DNA from: Amphiura filiformis
Lineage: Eukaryota > Echinodermata > Ophiuroidea > Amphilepidida > Amphiuridae
Direction: 5' to 3'
Assembly (NCBI RefSeq): GCF_039555335.1
Contig: NC_092635.1
Span: forward strand, 65,933,558-65,997,557
DNA length: 64,000 nucleotides
The notes below the pieces were generated by a model. That model was not told the DNA's origin. It saw only the letters and a list, made by a program, of their open reading frames with translations, and ran no database searches. This document shows, piece after piece, positions 63,876 through 64,000 of this stretch (its first letter is position 1; the number at the start of each line of letters is the position of its first letter). Position numbers and translations under genes: made by a program.

Positions 63876-64000
63876 AAAATTAAAATAAAAAAAAATAAAA
63901 AAAAATATTTTTTTATTTTTTTTTAGAAAATCGGGACTTCCCGATTTTATGACGTTTTCGGGGGTCTAAAATCGGGATGTCCCGCCAAAATCGGGACACT

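Overview
This is animal nuclear DNA: AT-rich, dominated by introns and dispersed repeats, with two multi-exon protein genes whose exons all end in consensus GT/AG splice sites. Bacterial features (operons, ribosome binding sites, dense ORFs) are absent. The repeat landscape points to a marine invertebrate deuterostome, probably an echinoderm or a hemichordate. It includes many terminal-inverted-repeat (TIR) MITEs, SINE tails with a TATATAGCGC motif, ends such as CAGGCCCGTAGCCAGG, and mariner relics. The species assignment is an inference with modest confidence.

Both genes lie on the minus strand, one behind the other. METAP1 (methionine aminopeptidase 1) occupies 44711-60582. Nine coding exons were recovered, covering 339 residues to the stop codon. 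The first exon, carrying the N-terminal half of the zinc finger, was not found in the window. About 7.6 kb further along the minus strand, ASAH2 (neutral ceramidase) occupies 9146-37125. Its exons were joined by hand from splice phases and give a continuous frame of 2,217 bases (738 residues plus stop). It has a signal peptide, all the expected zinc and catalytic residues, and a complete C-terminal immunoglobulin-like region.

Two features of the ceramidase gene stand out. (1) Exon 10 is present as two tandem, diverged 82-base copies (19184-19265 and 19044-19125) only 58 bases apart, with identical phases 0 to 1. Including both, or neither, breaks the frame, so they look like mutually exclusive exons giving two isoforms that differ in one loop of the enzyme. 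(2) The last exon runs into a copy of a transposable element whose second, inverted copy lies at 15130-15536. The element supplies the last 36 residues, the stop codon and an AATAAA signal just after it.

Region by region: 1-1010 is a satellite of about 107-bp units packed with AGGTCA half-sites spaced as DR4. 1011-9145 is intergenic and repeat-rich. 9146-37125 is ASAH2, its introns filled with TIR elements, a 46-bp hairpin minisatellite (25895-26645), a foldback built from TTTGGTCTAAT repeats (20715-22235), SINEs, a LINE fragment (24244-24860) and two adjacent DNA transposons (32198-33242 and 33255-34578). 37126-44710 is intergenic, with a second, inverted block of the 107-bp satellite at 42665-43285. 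44711-60582 is METAP1 with further TIR elements. 60583-64000 is repeat-rich sequence in which no exon was recognised.

The two enzymes have unrelated roles (removal of initiator methionine; hydrolysis of ceramide to sphingosine), and nothing in the sequence suggests joint regulation.
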